In this document: piece by piece, positions 42,815 through 50,879 of the stretch
How positions within the stretch are numbered: the first letter of the stretch is position 1
Layout: each line of letters starts with the position of its first letter
Source: Streptomyces sp. NBC_01288
GTDB taxonomy: Bacteria > Actinomycetota > Actinomycetes > Streptomycetales > Streptomycetaceae
Length of the DNA stretch: 64,000 nt
Reading direction: 5' to 3'
Assembly (NCBI RefSeq): GCF_035982055.1
Contig: NZ_CP108427.1
Span: forward strand, 1,550,001-1,614,000
Made by a program: the position numbers and the translations under genes
The notes under the pieces: generated by a model
What the model was told of the DNA's origin: nothing
The model's input: the letters and a program-made list of their open reading frames with translations, nothing else
The model's database searches: none

Positions 42815-45774
42815 TGACCGACCCGCTGCTCGCGCTCCGCCCCTGGGAGTCACCCGAGGTGACCTCCTGGGGGCGGTTGCCCATGTCCGCCGTCGACCGT
42901 CGCGCCGGCGCCCGCTCCCTCGACGGCGACTGGCGCTTCCAACTGCTGCCCGCGCCCGACGCGCCTTTGGCGGACGTCTGGTCGTCCGCATACGTTCCGG
43001 GCGTATGGACCATGCAGGATACGGACGACCTCCCGCAGTACACGAACGTCCGTATGCCGTATGCGGAATTCCCTCCACAGTCGCCGGTCCACAATCCGAC
43101 GGGTGTCTACGAGCGTGCGGTGGACGTCCCGGCCGACTGGGCCGGGCGGCGGATCGTGCTCCAGGTCGGGGCCGCCGAGAGCGTGCTGCTCGTGCACGTG
43201 GACGGGCGGCCCGTCGGGATCTCCAAGGACTCCCACCTCGCCGCCGAGTTCGACCTCTCGGACGTCGTATGGCCCGGCGGGCGGGCCACCGTACGGCTGA
43301 CCGTGGTCAAGTGGTCGGACTCCTCGCACATCGAGGACCAGGACCAGTGGTGGCACGGGGGCATCACCCGCTCGGTGCTGCTGTACGCGACCGACCCGCT
43401 GCATCTCGCGGACGTGACCGTGCGGGCGTCCTACGACGGCGAGTTGCGGGTCGACTGCCAGGTGCGGGACGCGGGTGGCGCACTGCCCGCCGGGTGGTAC
43501 CTCAGCGGTGATCTCGACGGTCACCTCCTCACCCAGGACGAGGAGTTCGACCGGTTCAACGCCGAGGACGACCGGGTCTCCGACTTCCTCGGCGAGGCCC
43601 GCATGCGCGCCACCGTGCCCAAGGTCCGCACCTGGAACGCCGAGACGCCCGAACTGTACGGCCTCACCGTCCGGCTGCACCGCGCCGACGGAACGGTCGC
43701 CGACTCGTCGTACCGGCGCATCGGTTTCCGTGACGTGGAGATCGTCGGGCGGGACCTGCTCGTCAACGGCGAGCGCGTGTACATCCGGGGCGTCAACCGG
43801 CACGACTTCCATCCGCTGACCGGCCGCACGGTGTCGTACGACGACATGCGCGCAGACGTGGTGCTGCTGAAGCGGTTCGGGTTCAACGCGGTCCGCACCG
43901 CGCACTACCCGAACGACCCGGCGCTCTACGACCTCGCCGACGAGCTGGGCTTCTACGTCGTCGACGAGGCGGACATCGAGTCGCACGACCACGCGCACGA
44001 GATCGCGGACGACCCGCGCTATCTGAACGCGTTCGTGGACCGGGTGTCGCGGATGGTGCTGCGGGACAAGAACCACCCCTCGGTCATCATCTGGTCGCTG
44101 GGCAACGAGTCCGACTACGGCGCCAACCACGACGCGGCGGCCGGCTGGGTCCGCCGCCACGACCCGACCAGACCGGTCCAATACGAGGGCGCGGCCAAGC
44201 GCGGCTGGGCCGACCCGGACCTCGCCTCCGACATCGCGTGTCCGATGTACGCGCCGCTGGAGGACTGTGTCACGCACGCGCTGTCCGGCGAGCAGACCAA
44301 GCCGTTGATCCAGTGCGAGTACTCCCACGCGATGGGCAACAGCAACGGAACCCTCGCGGCCCACTGGGCCGCCATCGAGTCAACCCCGGGTCTTCAGGGC
44401 GGCTTCATCTGGGAGTTCTGGGACCACGGGATCCTACAACGTGTGAGCGACGGAAGACCCACCGGCCGCGCGGGCGCCGGACTGTATGACAACGGTGTCG
44501 CCGCGCCCGGTCAACGCTGGGCGTACGGCGGTGACTTCGGCGAGTCGATCCACGACGGCGCGTTCATCGCGGACGGCGTGGTGTTTCCCGACCGCACGCC
44601 CAAGCCGGTCATGTTCGAGCACCGGGAGATCGCGGCGCCGCTGCGCATCGAGAGTTTCCGGCACGAGGGCATCGTCCTCGGCAACCACCAGCACTTCCGG
44701 GGCCTCGAATGGCTCACCGCCACCTGGGAGTTGGCCCTCGCGGACGGCCGTACGCTGACCGCTCCGGCCGAACTGCCCGCCCTGCACCCGGGCGAGACAG
44801 TGGCCGTGCCGTTGCCGTTCGAGCTACCGGAGGACGGCGGCGAGGCCTGGCTGACGCTGCGCGTGACGACGGCCGAGGACCAGGCGTGGGCACCGCGCGG
44901 CACGGACGTGTGCGCGCCCCAGGTGCGGCTTCGGGCGGCAACTCCCATGGCACCCCTGGTGGTTGGCGGCGGCCGGGTCGAGGTCGACGGCGAGGGCCTT
45001 CTCCTCCACCCGCTGTTGACGGTCGCCCCGACGCTGTCCCTGTGGCGGGCGCCCACCGACAACGACGAGTTGGGCGGCATGGCGGCGCGCTGGCGGACCT
45101 GGGGGCTCGATTCGCTGGTCCGCAAGGTCGTCTCGGTACGACGGGACGGCGAGCGAAGCGAGATGGGGGTCCCCCCGGCCGAAGGCTGGGGGAGGGTGAC
45201 GACGGTCGCGGAGTACGCCGGGGCGGTCGGTGTGATCCGGCACTGTCAGGTGTTCACGCCGGTGGAGGGCGGGGTGCTGGTCGAGGAATCGGCCGAGCTG
45301 CCCGAGGAGTTCGTCGACGTGGCCCGGGTGGGCATCGTGTTCGAGACGGTGCCGGGGCTTGATCTGCTGGAGTGGTTCGGCCGGGGTCCCTGGGAGTCGT
45401 ACCCCGACCGCAGCACGGGTGCGCCCGTGGGCCACCACTCGGTTCCCGTCGACGAGTTGTTCACTCCGTATCTGCGGCCGCAGGAGAGCGGTGGCCGGCA
45501 CGGGGTACGGCGGTTCACGCTGTCGGCACCGGACGCCACCGGTCTCGCGGTCGACCTCGACGAGCCCCGCCAGGTCTCGGTGACCCGCCATCGCGCCGAG
45601 GACCTGACCGCCGCACGGCATCACGACGAGCTGGTGCCGCGCGCGTCCTGCGTGGTGCAACTCGACGCGGCGCACCGGGGGTTGGGCACGGCGTCGTGCG
45701 GCCCCGACACGTCACCGCAGTATCTCGTCCCGCCGGGTGTCCATCGCTGGAGCTGGACCCTGCGCGTTCTCTGA
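42814..45774 (+). CDS. GH2 beta-galactosidase (LacZ type)
   Basis: Cytoplasmic glycosidase of 986 residues with the five-domain LacZ layout: jelly-roll (~35-195), Ig-like (~195-305), barrel (~305-600), Ig-like, and the large C-terminal sandwich. Acid/base Glu432 is in SLGNESDYG and nucleophile Glu502 in IQCEYSHAMGNS. The metal/substrate Asp and His of the RGVNRHDFHP loop are present. Residues 780-795 are encoded by a palindromic intergenic-type repeat inserted in frame. Start overlaps the permease stop. Beta-galactosidase is likely, though beta-glucuronidase-like specificity is not excluded. Confidence 0.92.
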   Translation: MTDPLLALRPWESPEVTSWGRLPMSAVDRRAGARSLDGDWRFQLLPAPDAPLADVWSSAYVPGVWTMQDTDDLPQYTNVRMPYAEFPPQSPVHNPTGVYERAVDVPADWAGRRIVLQVGAAESVLLVHVDGRPVGISKDSHLAAEFDLSDVVWPGGRATVRLTVVKWSDSSHIEDQDQWWHGGITRSVLLYATDPLHLADVTVRASYDGELRVDCQVRDAGGALPAGWYLSGDLDGHLLTQDEEFDRFNAEDDRVSDFLGEARMRATVPKVRTWNAETPELYGLTVRLHRADGTVADSSYRRIGFRDVEIVGRDLLVNGERVYIRGVNRHDFHPLTGRTVSYDDMRADVVLLKRFGFNAVRTAHYPNDPALYDLADELGFYVVDEADIESHDHAHEIADDPRYLNAFVDRVSRMVLRDKNHPSVIIWSLGNESDYGANHDAAAGWVRRHDPTRPVQYEGAAKRGWADPDLASDIACPMYAPLEDCVTHALSGEQTKPLIQCEYSHAMGNSNGTLAAHWAAIESTPGLQGGFIWEFWDHGILQRVSDGRPTGRAGAGLYDNGVAAPGQRWAYGGDFGESIHDGAFIADGVVFPDRTPKPVMFEHREIAAPLRIESFRHEGIVLGNHQHFRGLEWLTATWELALADGRTLTAPAELPALHPGETVAVPLPFELPEDGGEAWLTLRVTTAEDQAWAPRGTDVCAPQVRLRAATPMAPLVVGGGRVEVDGEGLLLHPLLTVAPTLSLWRAPTDNDELGGMAARWRTWGLDSLVRKVVSVRRDGERSEMGVPPAEGWGRVTTVAEYAGAVGVIRHCQVFTPVEGGVLVEESAELPEEFVDVARVGIVFETVPGLDLLEWFGRGPWESYPDRSTGAPVGHHSVPVDELFTPYLRPQESGGRHGVRRFTLSAPDATGLAVDLDEPRQVSVTRHRAEDLTAARHHDELVPRASCVVQLDAAHRGLGTASCGPDTSPQYLVPPGVHRWSWTLRVL
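45151..45195 (+). repeat. palindromic dispersed repeat inside the GH2 gene
   Basis: The stretch from GAGCGAAGCGAG to GGCTGGGGGAGG has two hairpin-forming parts: GGGGGTCCCCC and a 9-bp stem (one G-T pair) closing on GAA at 45181-45183. It resembles palindromic elements I know from Streptomyces intergenic regions. Here it is read through as ERSEMGVPPAEGWGR. Confidence 0.65.
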
Positions 45775-45781
45775 AATCACC

Positions 45782-45856
45782 GGCTGTGTACTGGCCGGCT
45801 TTGAGTCCGATGGCTTTGGGCCCGACGGCTTTTAACTCCCCAGCTTTCACGAGCAC
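45782..45856 (+). repeat. five degenerate 15-bp tandem units
   Basis: Units at 45782, 45797, 45812, 45827 and 45842, each starting (G/A)GCT with mostly T-rich following bases (GGCTTTGAGTCCGAT, GGCTTTGGGCCCGAC and variants). They fill most of the 102-bp gap between the GH2 and phosphoesterase genes. Confidence 0.7.
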
Positions 45857-45876
45857 TTACCCGGTACGGAGCACAC

Positions 45877-47745
45877 GTGTGTACGTCGCATGAGCACGAG
45901 TACGAGAACGACCAGTGCGAGACGGCCCAGGCCGGCGCCGGTCGGCGCAGTTTCCTGCGGGCGACCGCGCTGCTCGGCGCCGCCGCCACGGCGGGCGTCG
46001 CGCTGCCTGGCACCGCGGAAGCGGCACCCATCTCCGCGTCCACGACGGCGAGTTGGCGACCCGACACGGACAGCCACCGCTTCACTCTCGCGGTGATGCC
46101 GGACACCCAGTACCTCTTCGACGGGCCGAGCATCGACAAGGCGCCGATCGAGGCATCGCTGCGCTACCTCCTGGAGCACGGCAAGGACGAGAACATCGTG
46201 TTCCTGTCCCACCTGGGCGACCTGACGCAGAACGGCGCGAAGCCCGAATTCGCCGCGATCGGGGAGGCGTTCAGGCTGCTGGACCGGCGGGGCGTGGGCT
46301 ACAGCGTGCTGGCCGGCAACCACGACGTGAACTCGTCGACCGACGACCAGCGCGGCACGTCGCCATACCTGGACACGTTCGGGCCGCAGCGCTTCAAGGG
46401 TGCGCGCACGTTCGGCGGTGCGTCCGCCGACGGTTACAACACGTACCACCTCTTCGAGGCGGCGGGCCGTGAGTGGATGGTGCTCGCGCTGGACTGGCGG
46501 CTGTCGGCGAAGGGGTACGCGTGGGCGAAGAGCGTCCTGGCCCAGCATCCGCACACGCCGGTGGTCCTGACGACACACGAGTTGGTCGTCGAGGACGATC
46601 AACTGTCGGACTACGGGCAGCAGTTGTGGGACCAGCTGATCGAGGACCACGACCAGATCTTCCTCACGCTCAACGGGCACTACTGGCCCGCGGGTCGGGC
46701 AACGCGCAAGAACGCGGCGGGGAATGACGTCCACCTTCACCTGACGAACTATCAGAACCGGTACTTCGGCGGCGCGGCGATGATCCGCCTCTACCGCTTC
46801 GACCTGGACCGCGGGGTCATCGACGTCGAGACGGTCTCCCCGTGGATCCTGGGCCGGGCGGCAAAGGGCCTCAACGAGTTGGAGCGGCAGGAGATCGAAC
46901 TCAGCGGCGACGCCGACCGGTTCACCGTCGGCATCGACTTCGCGGACCGCTTCTCCGGCTTCGCCCCGGTCCCCGCCCGCCCGTCGCGTCCCGCCTCGAA
47001 GCTTCTCGTCCCCGGCACGGTGGCGTACTGGCGCTTCGACGGACACTCCGACGCCACGGCCGTCTCGGGCACCGTCCGCGACCAGTCGGGGCGCGGCAAC
47101 GACCTCACCCTCGTCACGGTCGGCGGCGGCACCCTGAACTGGTCCTCGGACCACCACCCCGACCAACCCGGCCACGGAAGCCTGGAGTTCACGGGCTACA
47201 AGTCGCCGTTGAAGGGTGCGTATCTGCGCACGGTCGACGGTGCGCCCCTCAACTCGGCGACGTTCAAGCGGGGTTACACCGTCGAGACGTTCTACCGGTT
47301 GCCCGCCGACTGGGACCCCGATCACAACGCCTGGTCGGGGCTGGTCAGCCGGACCGGTACCGGTGGCGCCGCAGGCAAGACCGGGGACGACCCGGACGAG
47401 CCCCTCACCACGCTCTCGCTCTCCAACGACCGTGAACCGCAGTGGGCGGTACGGCCGTTGAACCAGGAGGGCATCGCCAGTAACTGGGGTCAGGAGACCC
47501 CGCTGGAGACCTGGTGGCACCTCGCCGTCGTCAACGACGGCAAGCACACCACGCTCTACGTCGAGGGCTGCCCGGTCGTGCGCAATCCGACGGCGACCGC
47601 CGTCGGCCTCACCTCGGTTGGGCTGCCCTGGCTGCTCGGCGGATACGAGTACGCCGGAAAGATCGACCAGATCCTGCACGGCCGGCTCGGCGACGTCCGG
47701 ATCGTCGAGCGGGCGCTGCCCGTCACGTCGTTCATGAACCACTGA
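45877..47745 (+). CDS. exported metallophosphoesterase with LamG-like domain
   Basis: Secreted protein of 622 residues. A Tat-like signal (GRRSFLRATALLGAAATAG) is followed by a calcineurin-like phosphoesterase domain (~65-310): VMPDTQYL, SHLGDLTQNG, LAGNHDVN, VLTTHE and LNGHYWP. A concanavalin-like LamG-type sandwich (~375-620) starts with PGTVAYWRFDGHSDA. GTG 45877 follows GGAG. The lectin-like domain suggests anchoring to a polymer. It sits in a cluster with a PHP-domain hydrolase, so a phosphorylated glycan or cell-wall polymer is a possible target (inference). Confidence 0.87.
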   Translation: MCTSHEHEYENDQCETAQAGAGRRSFLRATALLGAAATAGVALPGTAEAAPISASTTASWRPDTDSHRFTLAVMPDTQYLFDGPSIDKAPIEASLRYLLEHGKDENIVFLSHLGDLTQNGAKPEFAAIGEAFRLLDRRGVGYSVLAGNHDVNSSTDDQRGTSPYLDTFGPQRFKGARTFGGASADGYNTYHLFEAAGREWMVLALDWRLSAKGYAWAKSVLAQHPHTPVVLTTHELVVEDDQLSDYGQQLWDQLIEDHDQIFLTLNGHYWPAGRATRKNAAGNDVHLHLTNYQNRYFGGAAMIRLYRFDLDRGVIDVETVSPWILGRAAKGLNELERQEIELSGDADRFTVGIDFADRFSGFAPVPARPSRPASKLLVPGTVAYWRFDGHSDATAVSGTVRDQSGRGNDLTLVTVGGGTLNWSSDHHPDQPGHGSLEFTGYKSPLKGAYLRTVDGAPLNSATFKRGYTVETFYRLPADWDPDHNAWSGLVSRTGTGGAAGKTGDDPDEPLTTLSLSNDREPQWAVRPLNQEGIASNWGQETPLETWWHLAVVNDGKHTTLYVEGCPVVRNPTATAVGLTSVGLPWLLGGYEYAGKIDQILHGRLGDVRIVERALPVTSFMNH

Positions 47746-47780
47746 CAGCCCTCCAGCCTCCAGAGGACTTCCGAACCATC

Positions 47781-49454
47781 ATGACCGAGCAGCAGCTGCC
47801 CACCTGGGCCGATCCGTCCGTCTCCCCCGCCGCCCTCGACGCACAGGGCGTTTCCCGACGCCAACTCCTGCGCCGCGCGGGCCTGTTCGGCGCCGCGTTC
47901 ACCCTCGGCACGGGCCCGCTCGCCACCTCCGCCTCGGCGGCCGAGCGCGGCTACGGCGGCAACGACCCGCGCCTCGCCTACCTCGTCGGCGACCATCACG
48001 TGCACTCCGTGTACAGCCACGACGCGAAGTACACGTTCTCCCAGCAGGCACAGGCCGCCGCGAAGTACGGCCTCGACTGGATGGTGTTCAACGAGCACTC
48101 CAACTTCGGACACGCCTCCTACGGCGCGAAGTTGGAGCACGCCGAGATACTCAAAGCGCGCGCCGAGAACCCCCGCCAGCTGATCTTCCAGGGCCTGGAG
48201 TGGTACATCCCGGCCGCCGAGCACTGCACCGTGTTCGCCGCACCCGGCCGCCACGAGGTCGATCTGCTCACCCGGTTCGAACTCGCCTACGACGGCAAGC
48301 TGTTGGGCTACGACAAGGGCGGCGTCGCCGACGCGGACACCGCCCGCAACGAGGCCCACGCCGTGAAGGCCATCAAGTGGCTGGCCGAGCAACGCCGTTC
48401 GGGCTACGTCGACGACGTCCTCGTCCTCGCCAACCACCCACTGCGCCTCGGCATCGACTCCCCGCACGAGATGCGGGGTTGGCGGGACGCTGCCCCCGAG
48501 ATCATGATCGGCATGGAGGGCGCACCCGGCGCCCAGGGCGCGGCCCTCCCCGGCTGGCGCGGCGCCACGTCGATCCGGGGCGAGTACGAGAACAAGCCGT
48601 CGGCGCAGTCCTGGTCGGGCTATCCGACGGACGCCTATGTCACGTACGGCGGTTTCGACTGGGCGACGGCGACCGTCGGCGGGCTGTGGGACTCGATGCT
48701 GGCCGAGGGCCGGCTGTTCTCGATCACCACCAACTCCGACAACCACCGTACGGTCTACGACACTTGGGCCAACGGCGCCTGGCCCGACGGGCAGAACTTC
48801 GACAACACCGGCAAGCTGCCCGACCCGGTGCAGACCGACTCCCCGCAGCCCGGCAGCGACTTCTGGCCCGGCGAGTTCAGCCGCACCCATGTGGGCGTGA
48901 CCCGCTACGGCTACCGCGAGGTGATGGCGGGGATGCGCGCGGGCCGGGTCTGGGTGGACCACGGGCATCTGCTGGACGGGCTCGACGTCCGCCTGAAGCG
49001 TGACCGCGACCACGGTCGGGGTGTCACCCTGGGCGGCCGGCTGCGGGTCCGCAAGGGCGACCGGCTCACGCTGAACATCACCGTGACGACCGCCTCGCGG
49101 CCCAACGCCCAGGGAATCCTGCCCGAGTTGGCGCATGTGGACGTGATCCGGGGCGCGGTGCGCGGCGCGGTGTCCGACCGGGACGCGTGGCGGGCACCGG
49201 ACACGAAGGTCGTGCGTACGGCGGACGTCGGTGGCCGCAAGGGGACGTACACCCTGCGCATCCCGGTGACCGCCGGGGACGAGTCCTTCTATCTGCGGCT
49301 GCGCGGCAGCGACGGCAAGCGACACGGTACGGGCTACCTCGGCGCCTCGGTCGATCCGCACGGCCCGATCCCCCATGAGCCCGGCAACGGTGACCCGTGG
49401 GCCGACACATGGTTCTATTCCAACCCCATCTTCGTCGACCTGGCAGGTATCTGA
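47781..49454 (+). CDS. exported PHP-domain metal hydrolase
   Basis: Protein of 557 residues with a Tat signal (SRRQLLRRAGLFGAAFTLG) ending in SASA. The PHP metal motif GDHHVHSVYSHD is near residue 70, with FNEHSNFGH, a GLEWYIP strand and a late TNSDNHRT supplying further ligands. The C-terminal ~170 residues form a beta-rich domain. PHP enzymes hydrolyse phosphoesters. Export is unusual for the family but common in this Streptomyces type. ATG 47781 has only a weak binding site. It overlaps the next gene by one base. Confidence 0.82.
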   Translation: MTEQQLPTWADPSVSPAALDAQGVSRRQLLRRAGLFGAAFTLGTGPLATSASAAERGYGGNDPRLAYLVGDHHVHSVYSHDAKYTFSQQAQAAAKYGLDWMVFNEHSNFGHASYGAKLEHAEILKARAENPRQLIFQGLEWYIPAAEHCTVFAAPGRHEVDLLTRFELAYDGKLLGYDKGGVADADTARNEAHAVKAIKWLAEQRRSGYVDDVLVLANHPLRLGIDSPHEMRGWRDAAPEIMIGMEGAPGAQGAALPGWRGATSIRGEYENKPSAQSWSGYPTDAYVTYGGFDWATATVGGLWDSMLAEGRLFSITTNSDNHRTVYDTWANGAWPDGQNFDNTGKLPDPVQTDSPQPGSDFWPGEFSRTHVGVTRYGYREVMAGMRAGRVWVDHGHLLDGLDVRLKRDRDHGRGVTLGGRLRVRKGDRLTLNITVTTASRPNAQGILPELAHVDVIRGAVRGAVSDRDAWRAPDTKVVRTADVGGRKGTYTLRIPVTAGDESFYLRLRGSDGKRHGTGYLGASVDPHGPIPHEPGNGDPWADTWFYSNPIFVDLAGI

Positions 49455-50296
49455 TGAAGCGTCAACTTACTGTCCTCGCTGGCTTATTGGGTGCTCTCAC
49501 GCTCGGCGTGAGCACCTCCTCGGCCGCGGCGGCCACCACCTGGGTGGAGACCGGCACGGCGTACACCGGCAGCCTCGGCGGCGGTGAGGGCGTCGCCAGT
49601 CAGGCGGACGGCTCGCTGCTGTACCGCGGGCTGGCGTCCATCCCGCTGGATCTGCGCATCCAGGGCTGGAACCACATCGGCGACCCGGACATCGCGAACG
49701 GCTACGTCTTCGACGCCTACCAGGGCGCCGACACGGGCACGTCCAAGATGTTCACGGTCACCACGCCGTCGGGGACGCGCTACTCGTACGTCCACACGCT
49801 CGACTCGGGCGAGAAGATCAACAACTCGTTCGACGCGATCTCGCCCGACACGCAGTGGATGGTGTCGGGCGAGTGGGGCGACCAGTCCAGACTCCAGGTC
49901 TTCCCCACGCCCCTGCTCAACCCGTCGACTCCGGCGACGGGCGGGGCGCTGCCGCAGGCCGGGCAGATCACCCTGGACAAGACGGTGAACGACATCCAGG
50001 GCTGCGACTTCGTGACGGACACCCGCCTGGTGTGCGTCTCGGACGACGCGTCGGGGACCAGGTTCCCCGAGATCCGCCCGCTCCTCCAGGTCGACCTGCC
50101 CCACAAGCTGGACGGCCAGCCGATCACCGGCACGGTCACCAGCCTGTTCGCACTGCCCCAACGCAGCATCTGCACGGGCACGTTCGAGGCCGAGGGCATC
50201 GACTACGACGTGAACAGCGGCACGTTGCGCGCCGAGGTCGTCCAGCCGGGCGTGTGCGTGGTGTCGACCAGCGTCTACTCGTACAAACAACAGTAG
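49454..50296 (+). CDS. secreted protein of unknown function
   Basis: Protein of 280 residues with a signal peptide (1-26) cut near AAAA. The mature part is beta-rich, with GWNHIGDPDIANGYVFDAYQ and four Cys residues (GCDF, RLVCVS, SICTG, PGVCVV) that could form disulfides. No domain I recognise. ATG 49454 overlaps the PHP stop by one base, so the two are co-translated and probably act on the same extracellular substrate. The stop codon lies inside the first copy of a short repeat array. Confidence 0.72.
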   Translation: MKRQLTVLAGLLGALTLGVSTSSAAAATTWVETGTAYTGSLGGGEGVASQADGSLLYRGLASIPLDLRIQGWNHIGDPDIANGYVFDAYQGADTGTSKMFTVTTPSGTRYSYVHTLDSGEKINNSFDAISPDTQWMVSGEWGDQSRLQVFPTPLLNPSTPATGGALPQAGQITLDKTVNDIQGCDFVTDTRLVCVSDDASGTRFPEIRPLLQVDLPHKLDGQPITGTVTSLFALPQRSICTGTFEAEGIDYDVNSGTLRAEVVQPGVCVVSTSVYSYKQQ

Positions 50297-50396
50297 ACAA
50301 ACGACGGTCGGCAGTCGGCAGTCAATCGTAGACAAGTCGCAGTGGACAAACGGCCGTAGACAAACGACCGTAGACAGTCTGCAAGTAGACAGACTG
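50293..50396 (+). repeat. GTAGACA repeat array in convergent gap
   Basis: Six copies of GTRGACA at 50293, 50329, 50342, 50356, 50370 and 50385; the last five are 13-15 bp apart. The array fills the gap between the secreted protein and MaoC genes and includes a CAGTCTG/CAGACTG hairpin (50375-50396) that could terminate transcription. Confidence 0.75.
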
Positions 50397-50409
50397 CAGT
50401 AGCCGCCGG

Positions 50410-50865
50410 TCAGGCGTAGAAGCGCGAGAGACTCTGCAGGACGGCGGCGGGCTTCGGTCCGCCGTCGATCTCGATCGTCCCGTCGACGGCGACCTGCACC
50501 CCGCCCGGCACGTCCTCGACCGAGGCGAGCTTCGCGACGAGCCGGATGCGCGACCCGACCTTGACCGGTGCGGGGAAACGCACCTTGTTCAGGCCGTAGT
50601 TGACCTTCGTCGACACGCCCTCGACGTCCAGCAGCTCGGTGAAGAGCGGGATGAAGAGGGAGAGGGTCAGATAGCCGTGCGCGATGGGCGCGCCGAAGGG
50701 GCCTGCCGCCGCCTTCTCCGGGTCGACGTGGATCCACTGGTGGTCGCCGGTCGCGTCGGCGAAGGTGTTGACGCGCTCCTGGGTGACCTCGATCCACTCG
50801 CTGGTGCCGAGGTCACTGCCCGCGAGCTTCTTGAGTTCGTCGAGGCCGTTCACGGTGATGCCCAT
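50410..50865 (-). CDS. MaoC-family enoyl-CoA hydratase/dehydratase
   Basis: Hot-dog fold hydratase of 151 residues. The hydratase-2 motif is seen in TGDHQWIHVDPEKA with catalytic Asp and His (~41-46), followed by APIAHGYLTLSL. It adds water to an enoyl-CoA. ATG 50865 follows AAGGA at seven bases. It lies 14 bp after the acyl-CoA ligase, the last gene of a four-gene degradation operon. Confidence 0.92.
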   Translation of the reverse strand: MGITVNGLDELKKLAGSDLGTSEWIEVTQERVNTFADATGDHQWIHVDPEKAAAGPFGAPIAHGYLTLSLFIPLFTELLDVEGVSTKVNYGLNKVRFPAPVKVGSRIRLVAKLASVEDVPGGVQVAVDGTIEIDGGPKPAAVLQSLSRFYA

Positions 50866-50879
50866 ATCGCGTTCCTTGG

